Below, one piece after another: positions 1 through 7,821 of a DNA stretch of 64,000 nt. Within the stretch, counting starts at the first letter, position 1. Each line of letters begins with the position of its first letter. The translations under genes and the position numbers were made by a program. The notes below the pieces were generated by a model. It saw nothing but the letters and a program-made list of their open reading frames with translations. It was not told the origin of the DNA and did not search any database. The DNA is from CAWBYL01 sp963793025 (GTDB lineage: Bacteria; Actinomycetota; Acidimicrobiia; Acidimicrobiales; Acidimicrobilacustridaceae): NCBI GenBank assembly GCA_963793025.1, contig CAWBYL010000009.1:1-64000 (forward strand), read 5' to 3'.

Positions 1-11
1 GCCCCCGCCGG

Positions 12-17
12 TACACT
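12..17 (+). promoter_or_regulatory. -10 hexamer of tig (leaderless)
   Basis: TACACT ends 9 nt before the GTG at 27. Transcription would begin at or next to the start codon, and no ribosome binding site is visible. This supports the GTG at 27 over any internal start. Confidence 0.55.
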
Positions 18-26
18 CGCCGGACT

Positions 27-1586
27 GTGAATGCCACCGTCGAGCCCCTCGAGGGCAACAAGGTCAAGTTGTCGATCGAGGTCGACGAGCAGGAGTTCGA
101 GCGGGCGGTCGACGCTGCGTTCAAGAAGATCGCCCAGGAGGTGCGCATCCCGGGGTTCCGTCCCGGCAAGGCGCCCCGGCGGCTTCTGGAGTCCCGGATG
201 GGCACCGGCGCCGGTCGGGCCCAGGCCCTGAACGACTCCATCCCCGACTACTACGCCGACGCCGTGCGCACCACCGAGGTCGACGTGATCGCCCCGCCGG
301 AGATCGAAGTCACCTCCGGTGAGGAGGACGGTCCCGTCACCTTCGAAGCCGTCGTCGAGATCCGCCCCACCATCGAGGTCGAGGGCTACGGCGATCTCAC
401 CGTCACCATCCCGAGCCCCACGGCCACCGACGACGAGATCCACGACCAGATGGACCGGATCCGCAACCAGTTCGCCGAGCTCGAGGTCGTCGAGAAGGCC
501 GCCGAGGCCGGCGACTACGTCACCATCGACATCGAGGGCAGCCAGGACGACGAGGTCCTCGAAGGCCTCGTGGCCAGCGCCTACCTCTACGAGGTCGGCT
601 CCGCCGGCATCGTGCCCGAGCTCGACGAGCAGCTCACCGGCGCCTCCGCCGGCGACGAGATCTCCTTCGACGCCGAGCACCCCAACGCCACCGAGGAGAA
701 CGAAGAAGCTCCGCTGCACTTCGAGGTCACCGTCACCGAGGTGAAGGCCAAGGAGCTGCCCGAGCTGAACGACGAGCTGGCCGCCGAGGCCACCGAGTTC
801 GACACCGTGGCCGACTGGCGTGACGACCTCGTCAAGCGCCTCACCACCGTCAAGCGGGCCCAGGCCCAGATGGCCGTGCGCGAGAAGATCGGCGAGGCCC
901 TGGCCGAGCTGGTCACCGACGAGCTTCCCGAGCCCCTCATCGGCCAGGAGATGCAGGAGCGCATGCAGGACATGGCCATGCGCCTCCAGGCCCAGGGCCT
1001 CACCCTCGAGCAGTGGCTCCAGTTCTCCGGCACCGAGACCGAGTCCTTCCTCGCCGACCTGCGCGAGACCGCCGAGCGCTCCGCCAAGGTCGACCTCGCC
1101 CTGCGGGCCGTGGCCGTGGCCGAGAAGATCGAAGCCGACGACACCGACCTCGAGACCGAGTTCGACGCCGTGGCCGAGCGGGTGCAACAGCCCGCCGACA
1201 CCGTGCGCGACCAGCTCACCGAGGCCGGCCACATCCCGGCGCTCAAGGCCGACATCGCCAAGCGCAAGGCCCTCGACTGGCTGGTCGACACCGTCACCAT
1301 CGTCGACGAAGAGGGCAACACCATCGCCGCCGCCGACCTCGTCCCCGACGAAGCCGAGATGGAAGCCCTCGCCGAGGAGATGGCCGAGGCCGAGCTGGCC
1401 GAAGCCATCGAGGAGCTCACCGAAGAGCTCGAAGAGGTCGAAGAAGCCATCGAGGTCATCGAGGAGATCGAGGCCGAGATCGAAGAAGAGATCGTCGAAG
1501 AGATCGAAGCCGAGATCGTGGCCGAGATCGAAGAAGAAGTCATCGAAGAGCTCGAAGCGGAGCTCGAAGCAGAGGAGTCGGAGTGA
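27..1586 (+). CDS. tig: trigger factor with long acidic C-terminal tail
   Basis: Ribosome-associated chaperone and peptidyl-prolyl isomerase that meets nascent chains at the tunnel exit. Seen: an N-terminal ribosome-binding domain with the signature region GFRPGKAPRR near residues 45-55, an FKBP-like middle domain (about 150-235) and a helical C-terminal chaperone domain. At 519 aa it is longer than the usual 430-460. The excess is a tail from about residue 445 made almost only of Glu with Ile, Ala, Val and Leu, which should form a very acidic helix. The GTG start lies just downstream of a -10 hexamer. The stop overlaps the clpP start by 3 bases, so chaperone and protease are probably co-expressed, as in other actinobacteria. 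The family assignment is firm; the role of the tail is unknown. Confidence 0.96.
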   Translation: MNATVEPLEGNKVKLSIEVDEQEFERAVDAAFKKIAQEVRIPGFRPGKAPRRLLESRMGTGAGRAQALNDSIPDYYADAVRTTEVDVIAPPEIEVTSGEEDGPVTFEAVVEIRPTIEVEGYGDLTVTIPSPTATDDEIHDQMDRIRNQFAELEVVEKAAEAGDYVTIDIEGSQDDEVLEGLVASAYLYEVGSAGIVPELDEQLTGASAGDEISFDAEHPNATEENEEAPLHFEVTVTEVKAKELPELNDELAAEATEFDTVADWRDDLVKRLTTVKRAQAQMAVREKIGEALAELVTDELPEPLIGQEMQERMQDMAMRLQAQGLTLEQWLQFSGTETESFLADLRETAERSAKVDLALRAVAVAEKIEADDTDLETEFDAVAERVQQPADTVRDQLTEAGHIPALKADIAKRKALDWLVDTVTIVDEEGNTIAAADLVPDEAEMEALAEEMAEAELAEAIEELTEELEEVEEAIEVIEEIEAEIEEEIVEEIEAEIVAEIEEEVIEELEAELEAEESE

Positions 1587-2248
1587 GCCAGCCCGAGGGC
1601 CTTGCCGGCCTGCAGATCAGCAACTACATCCCGAACCCAGCGGTCCTCTACGAGACCAGCCGGGGCCAGACCATCCAGGCCGACCTGTACTCGCGGCTGC
1701 TCAAGGAGAACATCATCTTCCTGGGCACCCCGATCGACGACACCGTCGCCAACCTCATCTGCGCCCAGCTGCTGCACCTCGAGTCGGAGAACCCCGACAA
1801 GGACATCAACATCTACATCAACAGCCCCGGTGGCGACATCACCGCGCTGTTCGCCATCTACGACACCATGCAGTTCGTCAAGCCCGACATCATGACGATC
1901 TGCTTCGGGCAGGCCGCCTCGGCCGCCGCCGTGCTGCTCGCCGCCGGTACGCCGGGCAAGCGCCTGGCCCTCCCGCACGCCCGGGTCCTCATCCACCAGC
2001 CCTACGCCGGAGCCCAGGGCCAGGCCACCGACATCGAGCTGGCGGCCAAGGAGATCCTGCGCATGCGCACCCTCCTCGAGGAGCTCCTCGCCGGCCACAC
2101 CGGCCAGACGATGGAGAAGGTCCACCGCGACACCGACCGGGATTTTGTAATGTCGGCAGAAGAAGCCAAGGAGTACGGCATCATCGACGAGATGATCTCC
2201 GCCCGGGAGTTCGCCGACACCAGTGGTCCGATCACGGCTGTGCGCTGA
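1583..2248 (+). CDS. clpP: ATP-dependent Clp protease proteolytic subunit
   Basis: Cytoplasmic serine peptidase that forms the ClpP barrel and degrades substrates unfolded by ClpX or ClpC. 221 aa, normal for the family. The triad is intact with canonical spacing: Ser113 in GQAAS, His138 in LIHQP and Asp187 in DTDRDF (25 and 49 residues apart, as in E. coli). GTG start chosen because it overlaps the tig stop (1584-1586) and gives the expected short N-terminus. clpX follows after 33 bp. Actinobacteria often carry two clpP genes that form mixed barrels; only one is in this window. Confidence 0.96.
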   Translation: MSQPEGLAGLQISNYIPNPAVLYETSRGQTIQADLYSRLLKENIIFLGTPIDDTVANLICAQLLHLESENPDKDINIYINSPGGDITALFAIYDTMQFVKPDIMTICFGQAASAAAVLLAAGTPGKRLALPHARVLIHQPYAGAQGQATDIELAAKEILRMRTLLEELLAGHTGQTMEKVHRDTDRDFVMSAEEAKEYGIIDEMISAREFADTSGPITAVR

Positions 2249-2281
2249 GGCGTACAGAACACGAGCGGGGGTTTACCCAAC

Positions 2282-3553
2282 GTGGCGAAGTTCGGAGACG
2301 GAGGCGAGCTGCTGAAGTGCTCGTTCTGCGGCAAGTCTCAAAAGCAGGTCAAGAAGCTCATCGCCGGTCCGGGCGTCTACATCTGCGATGAGTGCATCGA
2401 TCTCTGCAACGAGATCATCGAAGAGGAGCTGGCCGAGACCAGCGACCTGCGCTTCGACGAGCTGCCCAAGCCCGTCGAGATCTTCGAGTTCCTGAACGAC
2501 TACATCGTCGGCCAGGAACAGGCCAAGCGAGTGCTGTCGGTCGCCGTCTACAACCACTACAAGCGGGTCCAGTTCGGCGCCGCCACCCACGACGACGTGG
2601 AGCTGGCCAAGTCCAACATCCTGCTGCTCGGCCCCACCGGCTGCGGCAAGACGCTGCTGGCCCAGACCCTGGCCCGCATGCTCAACGTGCCCTTCGCCAT
2701 CGCCGACGCCACCGCCCTCACCGAGGCCGGCTACGTGGGCGAGGACGTCGAGAACATCCTCCTCAAGCTGATCCAGGCCGCCGACTACGACGTCAAGAAG
2801 GCCGAGACCGGGATCATCTACATCGACGAGATCGACAAGATCGCCCGCAAGGCCGAGAACCCGTCGATCACCCGCGACGTCTCCGGCGAGGGCGTGCAGC
2901 AGGCCCTGCTGAAGATCCTCGAGGGCACCACCGCCTCGGTGCCGCCCCAGGGGGGCCGCAAGCACCCCCACCAGGAGTTCATCCAGATCGACACCACGAA
3001 CATCTTGTTCATCTGTGGTGGCGCGTTCGCCGGCATCGACAACATCATCGAGAGCCGCATCGGCAAGAAGGGCGTGGGCTTCTCCGCCGAGCTGCGCTCC
3101 GAGGCCAAGGACATCGGCAAGCTCTACACGTCGGTGCTCCCCGAGGACCTGCTCAAGTTCGGCCTCATCCCCGAGTTCATCGGCCGCCTGCCCGTCATCG
3201 GCGCCGTGTCCAACCTCGACCAGGAAGCGCTCATCGAGATCCTCGTCGAGCCCCGCAACGCCCTGATCAAGCAGTACAAGAAGTTCTTCGAGTTCGAAGA
3301 CGTCGAGCTGGAGTTCACCGAGGACGCCCTCGGCGCGGTGGCCGACCTGGCCCTCCTGCGCGGCACCGGCGCCCGAGGCCTGCGGGCCATCCTCGAAGAG
3401 GTGCTGCTCGGCGTCATGTACGAGCTGCCCAGCCGTGACGACATCGAGAAGGTCGTCGTCGACGCCGAGGTCGTGCTCGACAAGGTGAACCCCACGCTCG
3501 TGCCCCGCACGGCCACCCCCCGCAGCACCCGGCCCCGCCGGGCGGCCTCGTAG
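2282..3553 (+). CDS. clpX: ClpX unfoldase subunit of Clp protease
   Basis: AAA+ unfoldase that feeds tagged proteins into ClpP. 423 aa. N-terminal zinc-binding domain with Cys13, Cys16, Cys35 and Cys38; Walker A GPTGCGKT at 117-124; Walker B IIYIDEIDK; C-terminal AAA lid with the GARGLRAI sensor-2 region. GTG start at 2282 places the zinc finger in the usual position. A G-rich stretch about 15 nt upstream is a poor ribosome binding site. Third gene of the tig-clpP-clpX run, followed after 33 bp by folC. Confidence 0.97.
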   Translation: MAKFGDGGELLKCSFCGKSQKQVKKLIAGPGVYICDECIDLCNEIIEEELAETSDLRFDELPKPVEIFEFLNDYIVGQEQAKRVLSVAVYNHYKRVQFGAATHDDVELAKSNILLLGPTGCGKTLLAQTLARMLNVPFAIADATALTEAGYVGEDVENILLKLIQAADYDVKKAETGIIYIDEIDKIARKAENPSITRDVSGEGVQQALLKILEGTTASVPPQGGRKHPHQEFIQIDTTNILFICGGAFAGIDNIIESRIGKKGVGFSAELRSEAKDIGKLYTSVLPEDLLKFGLIPEFIGRLPVIGAVSNLDQEALIEILVEPRNALIKQYKKFFEFEDVELEFTEDALGAVADLALLRGTGARGLRAILEEVLLGVMYELPSRDDIEKVVVDAEVVLDKVNPTLVPRTATPRSTRPRRAAS

Positions 3554-3586
3554 CCTGCCGGCCCTGCCGGAACCGCTGCTCCCTAC

Positions 3587-4886
3587 GTGAACCTCACCGA
3601 AGCGCTTCGCTACCTCGACGGCCACATCAACCTCGAGGCCACCGCCGGCGCCATCCACGGCCTGTCGCTCGACCACATGCGCGAGCTCGTCTCCGTGCTC
3701 GGCGACCCCCAGACCGCCTACCCGGTCATCCACGTCACCGGCACCAACGGCAAGGGCTCCACCGCCCGCATGATCAGCGCCCTGCTCGTGGAGTACGGGC
3801 TGTCGGTGGGCACCTACGCCAGCCCCCACCTCCAGCGGGTCAACGAGCGCATCAGCTGGAACACCGAGCCCATCGGTGACGACGCCCTGGCCGCCGTGGT
3901 CACCGAACTGGCCCGGCTCACGCCCCTGGCCGGCGTCGAGCCGTCGTACTTCGAGCTGCTCACCGCCGGGGCCCTGCTGTGGTTCGCCGAGAACGCCGTC
4001 GACGTCGCCGTCGTCGAGGTCGGCCTCCTCGGGCGCTACGACGCCACCAACGTGGTGGCCGCCGACGTGGCCGTCGTCACCAACGTCGGCCAGGACCACA
4101 CCGACGGGCGAGGGGAGTGGCGCCAGGCCATCGCCTCGGAGAAGGCCGGCATCATCGAGCCCTCGTCGTTCCTGGTGCTGGGGGAGCGCGACCCCGACCT
4201 CCAGGCCGTGTTCCTCGCCGAAGGGCCCGCGGGCCGTGTGGACCCGTGGCCCCGACTTCGACGTCGTCGAGGACCGGGCCGCCTTCGGCGGACACGTCGT
4301 CGACGTGCGCACCCCCAACGGCGTGCTCGAAGACCTCTACCTCCCGCTCTACGGCCGCCACCAGGCCGACAACGCCGCCATCGCCGTCGCCGCCGTCGAG
4401 GCCTTCTTCGACCGCCAGCTCGAGATCGACCTGGCCCAGGCCGCCCTGGCCGGCGTCACCGTGCCCGGCCGCTTCGAGATCATGGGCCGGGCGCCCCTCG
4501 TGCTCATCGACGGCGCCCACAACCCCGACGGCGCCCGCGCCGCCGCCGCCACCCTGGCCGAGGAGTTCGACGTGCCCGGCCGGCGGGTGCTCGTCGTGGG
4601 CATGCTCGCCGGGCGCGACCCGGTGCAGATGCTCGAAGCCCTCGACGTCCGCCGGGCCGACCTGCTCATCGCCTGCACCCCCGACAGCCCCCGGGCCATG
4701 GCCGCCGCCGACGTGGCCGCCGTCTCCCGGGCCCTCGGCGTCATGACCGAGGAGATCGACGACGTGCCCACCGCCGTGCAGCGGGCCCTCGCCGTCTCCA
4801 CCGACGACGACGTCATCCTCATCGCCGGCTCCCTCTACGTCGCCGGCGCCGCCCGCACCCTCCTCGAGGCCCACTTCTCCGACTGA
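3587..4886 (+). CDS. folC: folylpolyglutamate/dihydrofolate synthase, frameshifted
   Basis: Mur-ligase-family enzyme that adds glutamate to dihydropteroate and folates. The N-terminal half reads from 3587 with the P-loop TGTNGKGS near residue 50 and the VEVGLLGRYDATN region. Reading then breaks near 4223-4245 and resumes one frame over with RGPDFDVV, GAHNPDGA and a normal C-terminus ending at 4886. The join needs a +1 shift: skipping G4229 after GGG-CCC (or removing one C from the CCC run) gives EGPRAVWTRGPDF; restoring two bases in GTGTG at 4236-4240 would also work. The enzyme is normally essential and both halves are well conserved, so a sequence error is likelier than a dead gene. Confidence 0.85.
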
Positions 4887-4930
4887 CCCCCCCGTCTCCT
4901 CCACCCAGCTGGCCCCACCACCCCTCTTGC

Positions 4931-4969
4931 TGGCTCCGTTCGTAACGGAAACCGTTACGAACGGAGCCA
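4931..4969. repeat. palindromic repeat A1
   Basis: Perfect inverted repeat: 18-bp arms (left arm TGGCTCCGTTCGTAACGG) separated by AAA. Lies 45 bp after folC, where it could also act as a hairpin terminator. Two more copies lie at 5023-5061 and 6050-6088, around the AbiEi/Vsr-like gene. Confidence 0.95.
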
Positions 4970-5022
4970 CCTTCGTGTGGCGCCGGCCTCCACCCCGGCG
5001 CCAGCAGCCCCATCACCCCACC

Positions 5023-5061
5023 TGGCTCCATACGTAACGGAAACCGTTACGTATGGAGCCA
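5023..5061. repeat. palindromic repeat A2
   Basis: Perfect inverted repeat with 18-bp arms and AAA loop. It differs from A1 in the middle of both arms in a compensating way (CCATACG in place of CCGTTCG), so base pairing is preserved while sequence changes. Ends 57 bp upstream of the gene start at 5119. Confidence 0.95.
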
Positions 5062-5118
5062 TCTTCGGGGGTGGGGGTGGGGTTCGGGGTGGGCTGTCAC
5101 AGGCGCTGAGTTGGATGG

Positions 5119-6084
5119 ATGGCCATGACCACACACGACGCCCTCCGCGCTCTGGCCCGCCGACAGCACGGCGTGGTCTCCCGCCAGCAGCTCACCGAGC
5201 TCGGCTTCACCCGGCCGGCGGTCGGACGAGCTGTGGCCTCGGGTCACCTCGAACGGGTGACGGCGCGTGTGCTGCGCCTCGGCGGTTCTCCATCTTCAGC
5301 TCCGCAGCGGGCGCTCATCGCCGCCCTCGACGCACGAGGCGTGGTGGCGCTCTACTCAGCGGCCTCGATGTGGCACGCCCCGGGGTTCACGCTCGAACCG
5401 GTGCACACGCTGTCGACGCGCCGACCTCATCGAGACGTCCGCCCGACAGGGAGGATGCACAGCAGCGTGCGGCTGGAGGAGGTCGACATCACCACGCTGG
5501 ACGGAATCCCCATCACGACGCCGGTCCGCACGCTGCTCGATCTCGCCGGCCACATCCACCCGGTGCGGCTCAGCCAACTCTGCGACCGGATGCTCACGAA
5601 CCGGCTCCTCCGGCTGGAGGTGCTGCACGCCATGGGCACCCGACTCCCGCCACGGGGCGGTGCGCCCGGCAACAGCGAGTTCCGCAAGCTGCTCCTCGCC
5701 CGGCCCGAGGGCTACCGACCAGCGGAGAGCAACCTCGAGCAGCGGTTCGAATGGATCCTCAAGGAGGCGGGCGAGCGCCGGTTCGAGCGTCAGGCGGACG
5801 TCGGGGACGACGACGGATGGATCGGGCGGGTCGACTTCGTGGACCGCGACCTCCGGGTGATCGTCGAGGTCCAGAGCGCCCTGTTCCATTCCGGACTCGT
5901 CGATCGCGAGCGCGACGCCCGTCGCCTGGCTCGTCTGCGGCAGGCGGGCTGGATCGTCGTCGAGGTGACCGACCACGAGGTCTGGCACCGCAAGGACCTC
6001 GTCATCGCCCGCATCAGAACCGCCCGCGCCCACGCCCGCCGCCCCAAGGTGGCTCCGTTCGTAACGGAAACCGTTACGTATTGA
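5119..6084 (+). CDS. orphan AbiEi-like wHTH protein with Vsr/DUF559-type nuclease-fold domain
   Basis: 321 aa, function not established. Residues about 5-60 form a winged-helix region (QHGVVSRQQL, then RVLRLGG) like the N-terminal domain of AbiEi-type antitoxins. A middle domain carries the IPITTPVRTLLDLAG motif typical of these proteins. The C-terminal part (about 200-310) resembles the DUF559/Vsr nuclease fold: a Glu helix (NLEQRFE), Asp in GRVDFV, then VEVQSALFH and the DARR...GWIVVEVT pattern. No AbiEii nucleotidyltransferase partner is adjacent. Palindromes lie on both sides, and the last codons and stop fall inside repeat A3, giving a tail KVAPFVTETVTY. A paralogue is at 35423-36361. 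ATG at 5125 is an alternative start. Confidence 0.7.
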   Translation: MAMTTHDALRALARRQHGVVSRQQLTELGFTRPAVGRAVASGHLERVTARVLRLGGSPSSAPQRALIAALDARGVVALYSAASMWHAPGFTLEPVHTLSTRRPHRDVRPTGRMHSSVRLEEVDITTLDGIPITTPVRTLLDLAGHIHPVRLSQLCDRMLTNRLLRLEVLHAMGTRLPPRGGAPGNSEFRKLLLARPEGYRPAESNLEQRFEWILKEAGERRFERQADVGDDDGWIGRVDFVDRDLRVIVEVQSALFHSGLVDRERDARRLARLRQAGWIVVEVTDHEVWHRKDLVIARIRTARAHARRPKVAPFVTETVTY

Positions 6085-6088
6085 GCCA
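6050..6088. repeat. palindromic repeat A3, overlapping the 3' end of the upstream gene
   Basis: Same 18-3-18 architecture as A1 and A2. The left arm is identical to A1; the right arm matches A2 except for one G-to-T change. Three arm positions therefore do not pair. The G-to-T change creates the TGA (6082-6084) that ends the preceding gene. Confidence 0.9.
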
Positions 6089-6150
6089 GCTTGGGCAGGT
6101 GGGGTGAGCGTGGGAGGGGTGAGCGTGGGAGGGGTGGGGTCGGGGGGTCG
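6089..6150. repeat. short G-rich direct repeats
   Basis: The unit GTGAGCGTGGGAGGGG occurs twice in a row within a purine-rich stretch between repeat A3 and ndk. No coding potential was seen. Confidence 0.7.
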
Positions 6151-6193
6151 ATGTGTGACCGATTCGGACTACCGCTGCGCACAGGTGCGCGTC

Positions 6194-6199
6194 TAGGTT
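6194..6199 (+). promoter_or_regulatory. -10 hexamer of ndk (leaderless)
   Basis: TAGGTT ends 10 nt before the ATG at 6210 and overlaps the alternative TTG at 6198, which argues for the ATG as the true start. Confidence 0.55.
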
Positions 6200-6209
6200 G
6201 ACCAGCCCT

Positions 6210-6617
6210 ATGGATCGCACCCTCGTCATCTGCAAGCCCGATGCGGTCGAGCGAGGCCTCGTCGGAGAGATCGTCGGCCGCTTCGAGCGCCGGAACCTCA
6301 CCATCGTCGCCGCCGAGCTCCGCACCATCGACGCCGACACCGCCGGCCGCCACTACGAAGAGCATGCCGGCAAGCCCTTCTACGACGACCTCGTCGCCTT
6401 CATCACCCGGGGTCCCGCCCTCGTCGTCGTGGTCGAGGGTCCGGAGGACACCTGGAAGGTCGTCCGTACGATGATGGGCACCACCAACCCCCGCGACGCC
6501 GCCCCCGGCACCATCCGCGGCGACCTCGGCATCCTGTTCACCGAAAACCTGATCCACGGCTCCGACTCCCTCGAGTCCGCCACCCGTGAGATCGAACTGT
6601 TCTTCCCCGGGCTCTGA
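6210..6617 (+). CDS. ndk: nucleoside diphosphate kinase
   Basis: Transfers the gamma phosphate between nucleoside triphosphates and diphosphates through a phosphohistidine. 135 aa, typical. Starts with MDRTLVICKPDAVERG; catalytic His116 in ENLIHGSDS; conserved GTTNP motif at about 90-94. The ATG is preferred over a TTG four codons upstream because the -10 hexamer overlaps that TTG. Monocistronic by its own promoter; mreB follows with a separate promoter. Confidence 0.97.
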   Translation: MDRTLVICKPDAVERGLVGEIVGRFERRNLTIVAAELRTIDADTAGRHYEEHAGKPFYDDLVAFITRGPALVVVVEGPEDTWKVVRTMMGTTNPRDAAPGTIRGDLGILFTENLIHGSDSLESATREIELFFPGL

Positions 6618-6644
6618 GCCCGTGCCCCCACTCGAACCGGGGTA

Positions 6645-6661
6645 CCCGCGCCCGACGCGGG
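6645..6661 (+). terminator. possible weak hairpin after ndk
   Basis: CCCGCG-CCCGA-CGCGGG hairpin 27 nt after the ndk stop, with no T-run. It could end ndk transcription upstream of the mreB promoter, but the stem is only 6 bp. Confidence 0.35.
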
Positions 6662-6700
6662 CTCCGCAACAGTGACGGCGCGCAGCCAGCGTCTCTCGCC

Positions 6701-6706
6701 TAGCCT
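6701..6706 (+). promoter_or_regulatory. -10 hexamer of mreB (leadered)
   Basis: TAGCCT lies 52 nt before the ATG at 6759. Unlike the leaderless genes, mreB has a clear GGGGAGG (6743-6749) 9 nt before its start. Confidence 0.45.
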
Positions 6707-6758
6707 GTTCCCCAGCCGCTCGCCCTCTACCACCCCATCCACGGGGAGGCCCTCCCGC

Positions 6759-7805
6759 ATGGCCGGAAACGTCTTCTCCTCCTTGTCGTCGATCATGGGT
6801 CGCGACATGGCGGTCGATCTCGGCACCGCCAACACCCTTGTGTACGTGCGAGGGGAGGGCATCGTCCTCAACGAGCCGTCCGTGGTGGCCGTGAACGTCA
6901 AGGACGGGCGACCCGTGGCCGTGGGGGCCGAGGCCAAGCGCATGATCGGTCGCACCCCGGCGCACATCCAGGCCATCCGGCCCCTGAAGGACGGCGTGAT
7001 CGCCGACTTCGACATCTGCGAGAAGATGCTGCGCTACTTCATCCAGAAGGTGCACACCTCGAAGTGGTCGAAGCCCCGCATGGTGATCTGCGTGCCGTCG
7101 GGCATCACCCCCGTCGAGCAGCGCGCCGTGCAGGAGGCCGCCGAGTTCGCCGGCGCCCGCAAGCCCGCCTACATCATCGAAGAGCCCATGGCCGCGGCCA
7201 TCGGCGCCGGCCTCCCCGTGCAGGAGCCCACCGGCAACATGATCGTCGACATCGGTGGCGGCACCACCGAGGTGGCGGTGATCTCCCTCGGCGGCGTGGT
7301 CGTCTCCCAGTCGGCTCGCGTCGGTGGCGACGAGCTCGACAACGCCATCGTCACCTTCATCAAGAAGGAGTACAGCCTCGCCCTCGGCGAGCGCACCGCC
7401 GAAGAGGTGAAGATGGCCCTCGGGTCGGCCTGGCCCCTCGAGACCGAGCTGCACGCCGAGATCCGCGGCCGTGACCTCGTCACCGGCCTGCCCAAGACCA
7501 TCGTCACCACCACCGAGGAGATCCGCGAGGCCATCGAGGAGCCGGTGGCGTCCATCGTCGACGCCGTGAAGGTCACCCTCGACAAGACTCCCCCCGAGCT
7601 GGCCGCCGACATCATGGAGACCGGCATCGTCCTCGCCGGTGGGGGAGCGCTGCTCAACGGCCTCGCCGCTCGCATCGAGCACGAGACGGGCATGCCCATC
7701 GTCATCGCCCCGAACCCTCTGTTCGCGGTGGCCATCGGCTCCGGTCAGTCGCTCGAGGAGTTCGACGCCCTGAAGGGCGTGCTGTTCTCGTCCACCGTCA
7801 ACTGA
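6759..7805 (+). CDS. mreB: rod-shape determining actin homologue MreB
   Basis: Actin-like ATPase that forms membrane-associated filaments guiding lateral wall synthesis. 348 aa. Phosphate-1 motif DLGTANT near residue 20, phosphate-2 motif DIGGGTTE, adenosine motif GGGALLNG. ATG at 6759 chosen because it is preceded by a strong GGGGAGG and gives the usual N-terminus; an in-frame GTG at 6672 would add 29 low-complexity residues. First gene of mreB-mreC-mreD-mrdA-rodA, the full elongasome set, implying a rod-shaped or filamentous cell with lateral growth, unlike polar-growing actinobacteria that lack MreB. Confidence 0.97.
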   Translation: MAGNVFSSLSSIMGRDMAVDLGTANTLVYVRGEGIVLNEPSVVAVNVKDGRPVAVGAEAKRMIGRTPAHIQAIRPLKDGVIADFDICEKMLRYFIQKVHTSKWSKPRMVICVPSGITPVEQRAVQEAAEFAGARKPAYIIEEPMAAAIGAGLPVQEPTGNMIVDIGGGTTEVAVISLGGVVVSQSARVGGDELDNAIVTFIKKEYSLALGERTAEEVKMALGSAWPLETELHAEIRGRDLVTGLPKTIVTTTEEIREAIEEPVASIVDAVKVTLDKTPPELAADIMETGIVLAGGGALLNGLAARIEHETGMPIVIAPNPLFAVAIGSGQSLEEFDALKGVLFSSTVN

Positions 7806-7821
7806 CGAGCCGCCTTCCATC

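Noticed and set aside
587..2125. Long open frame on the minus strand opposite tig-clpP, Ser-rich
   Set aside because: It is the mirror of the Glu-rich tig tail in G+C-biased sequence; no domain, start signal or conservation pattern, and tig and clpP are certain on the plus strand.
5062..6300. AbiEii-type toxin partner for either AbiEi-like gene
   Set aside because: Neighbouring genes are ndk and folC here, and the VWA and paaX-like genes at the second locus; no nucleotidyltransferase motif found, so a classic AbiE toxin-antitoxin pair is not supported.
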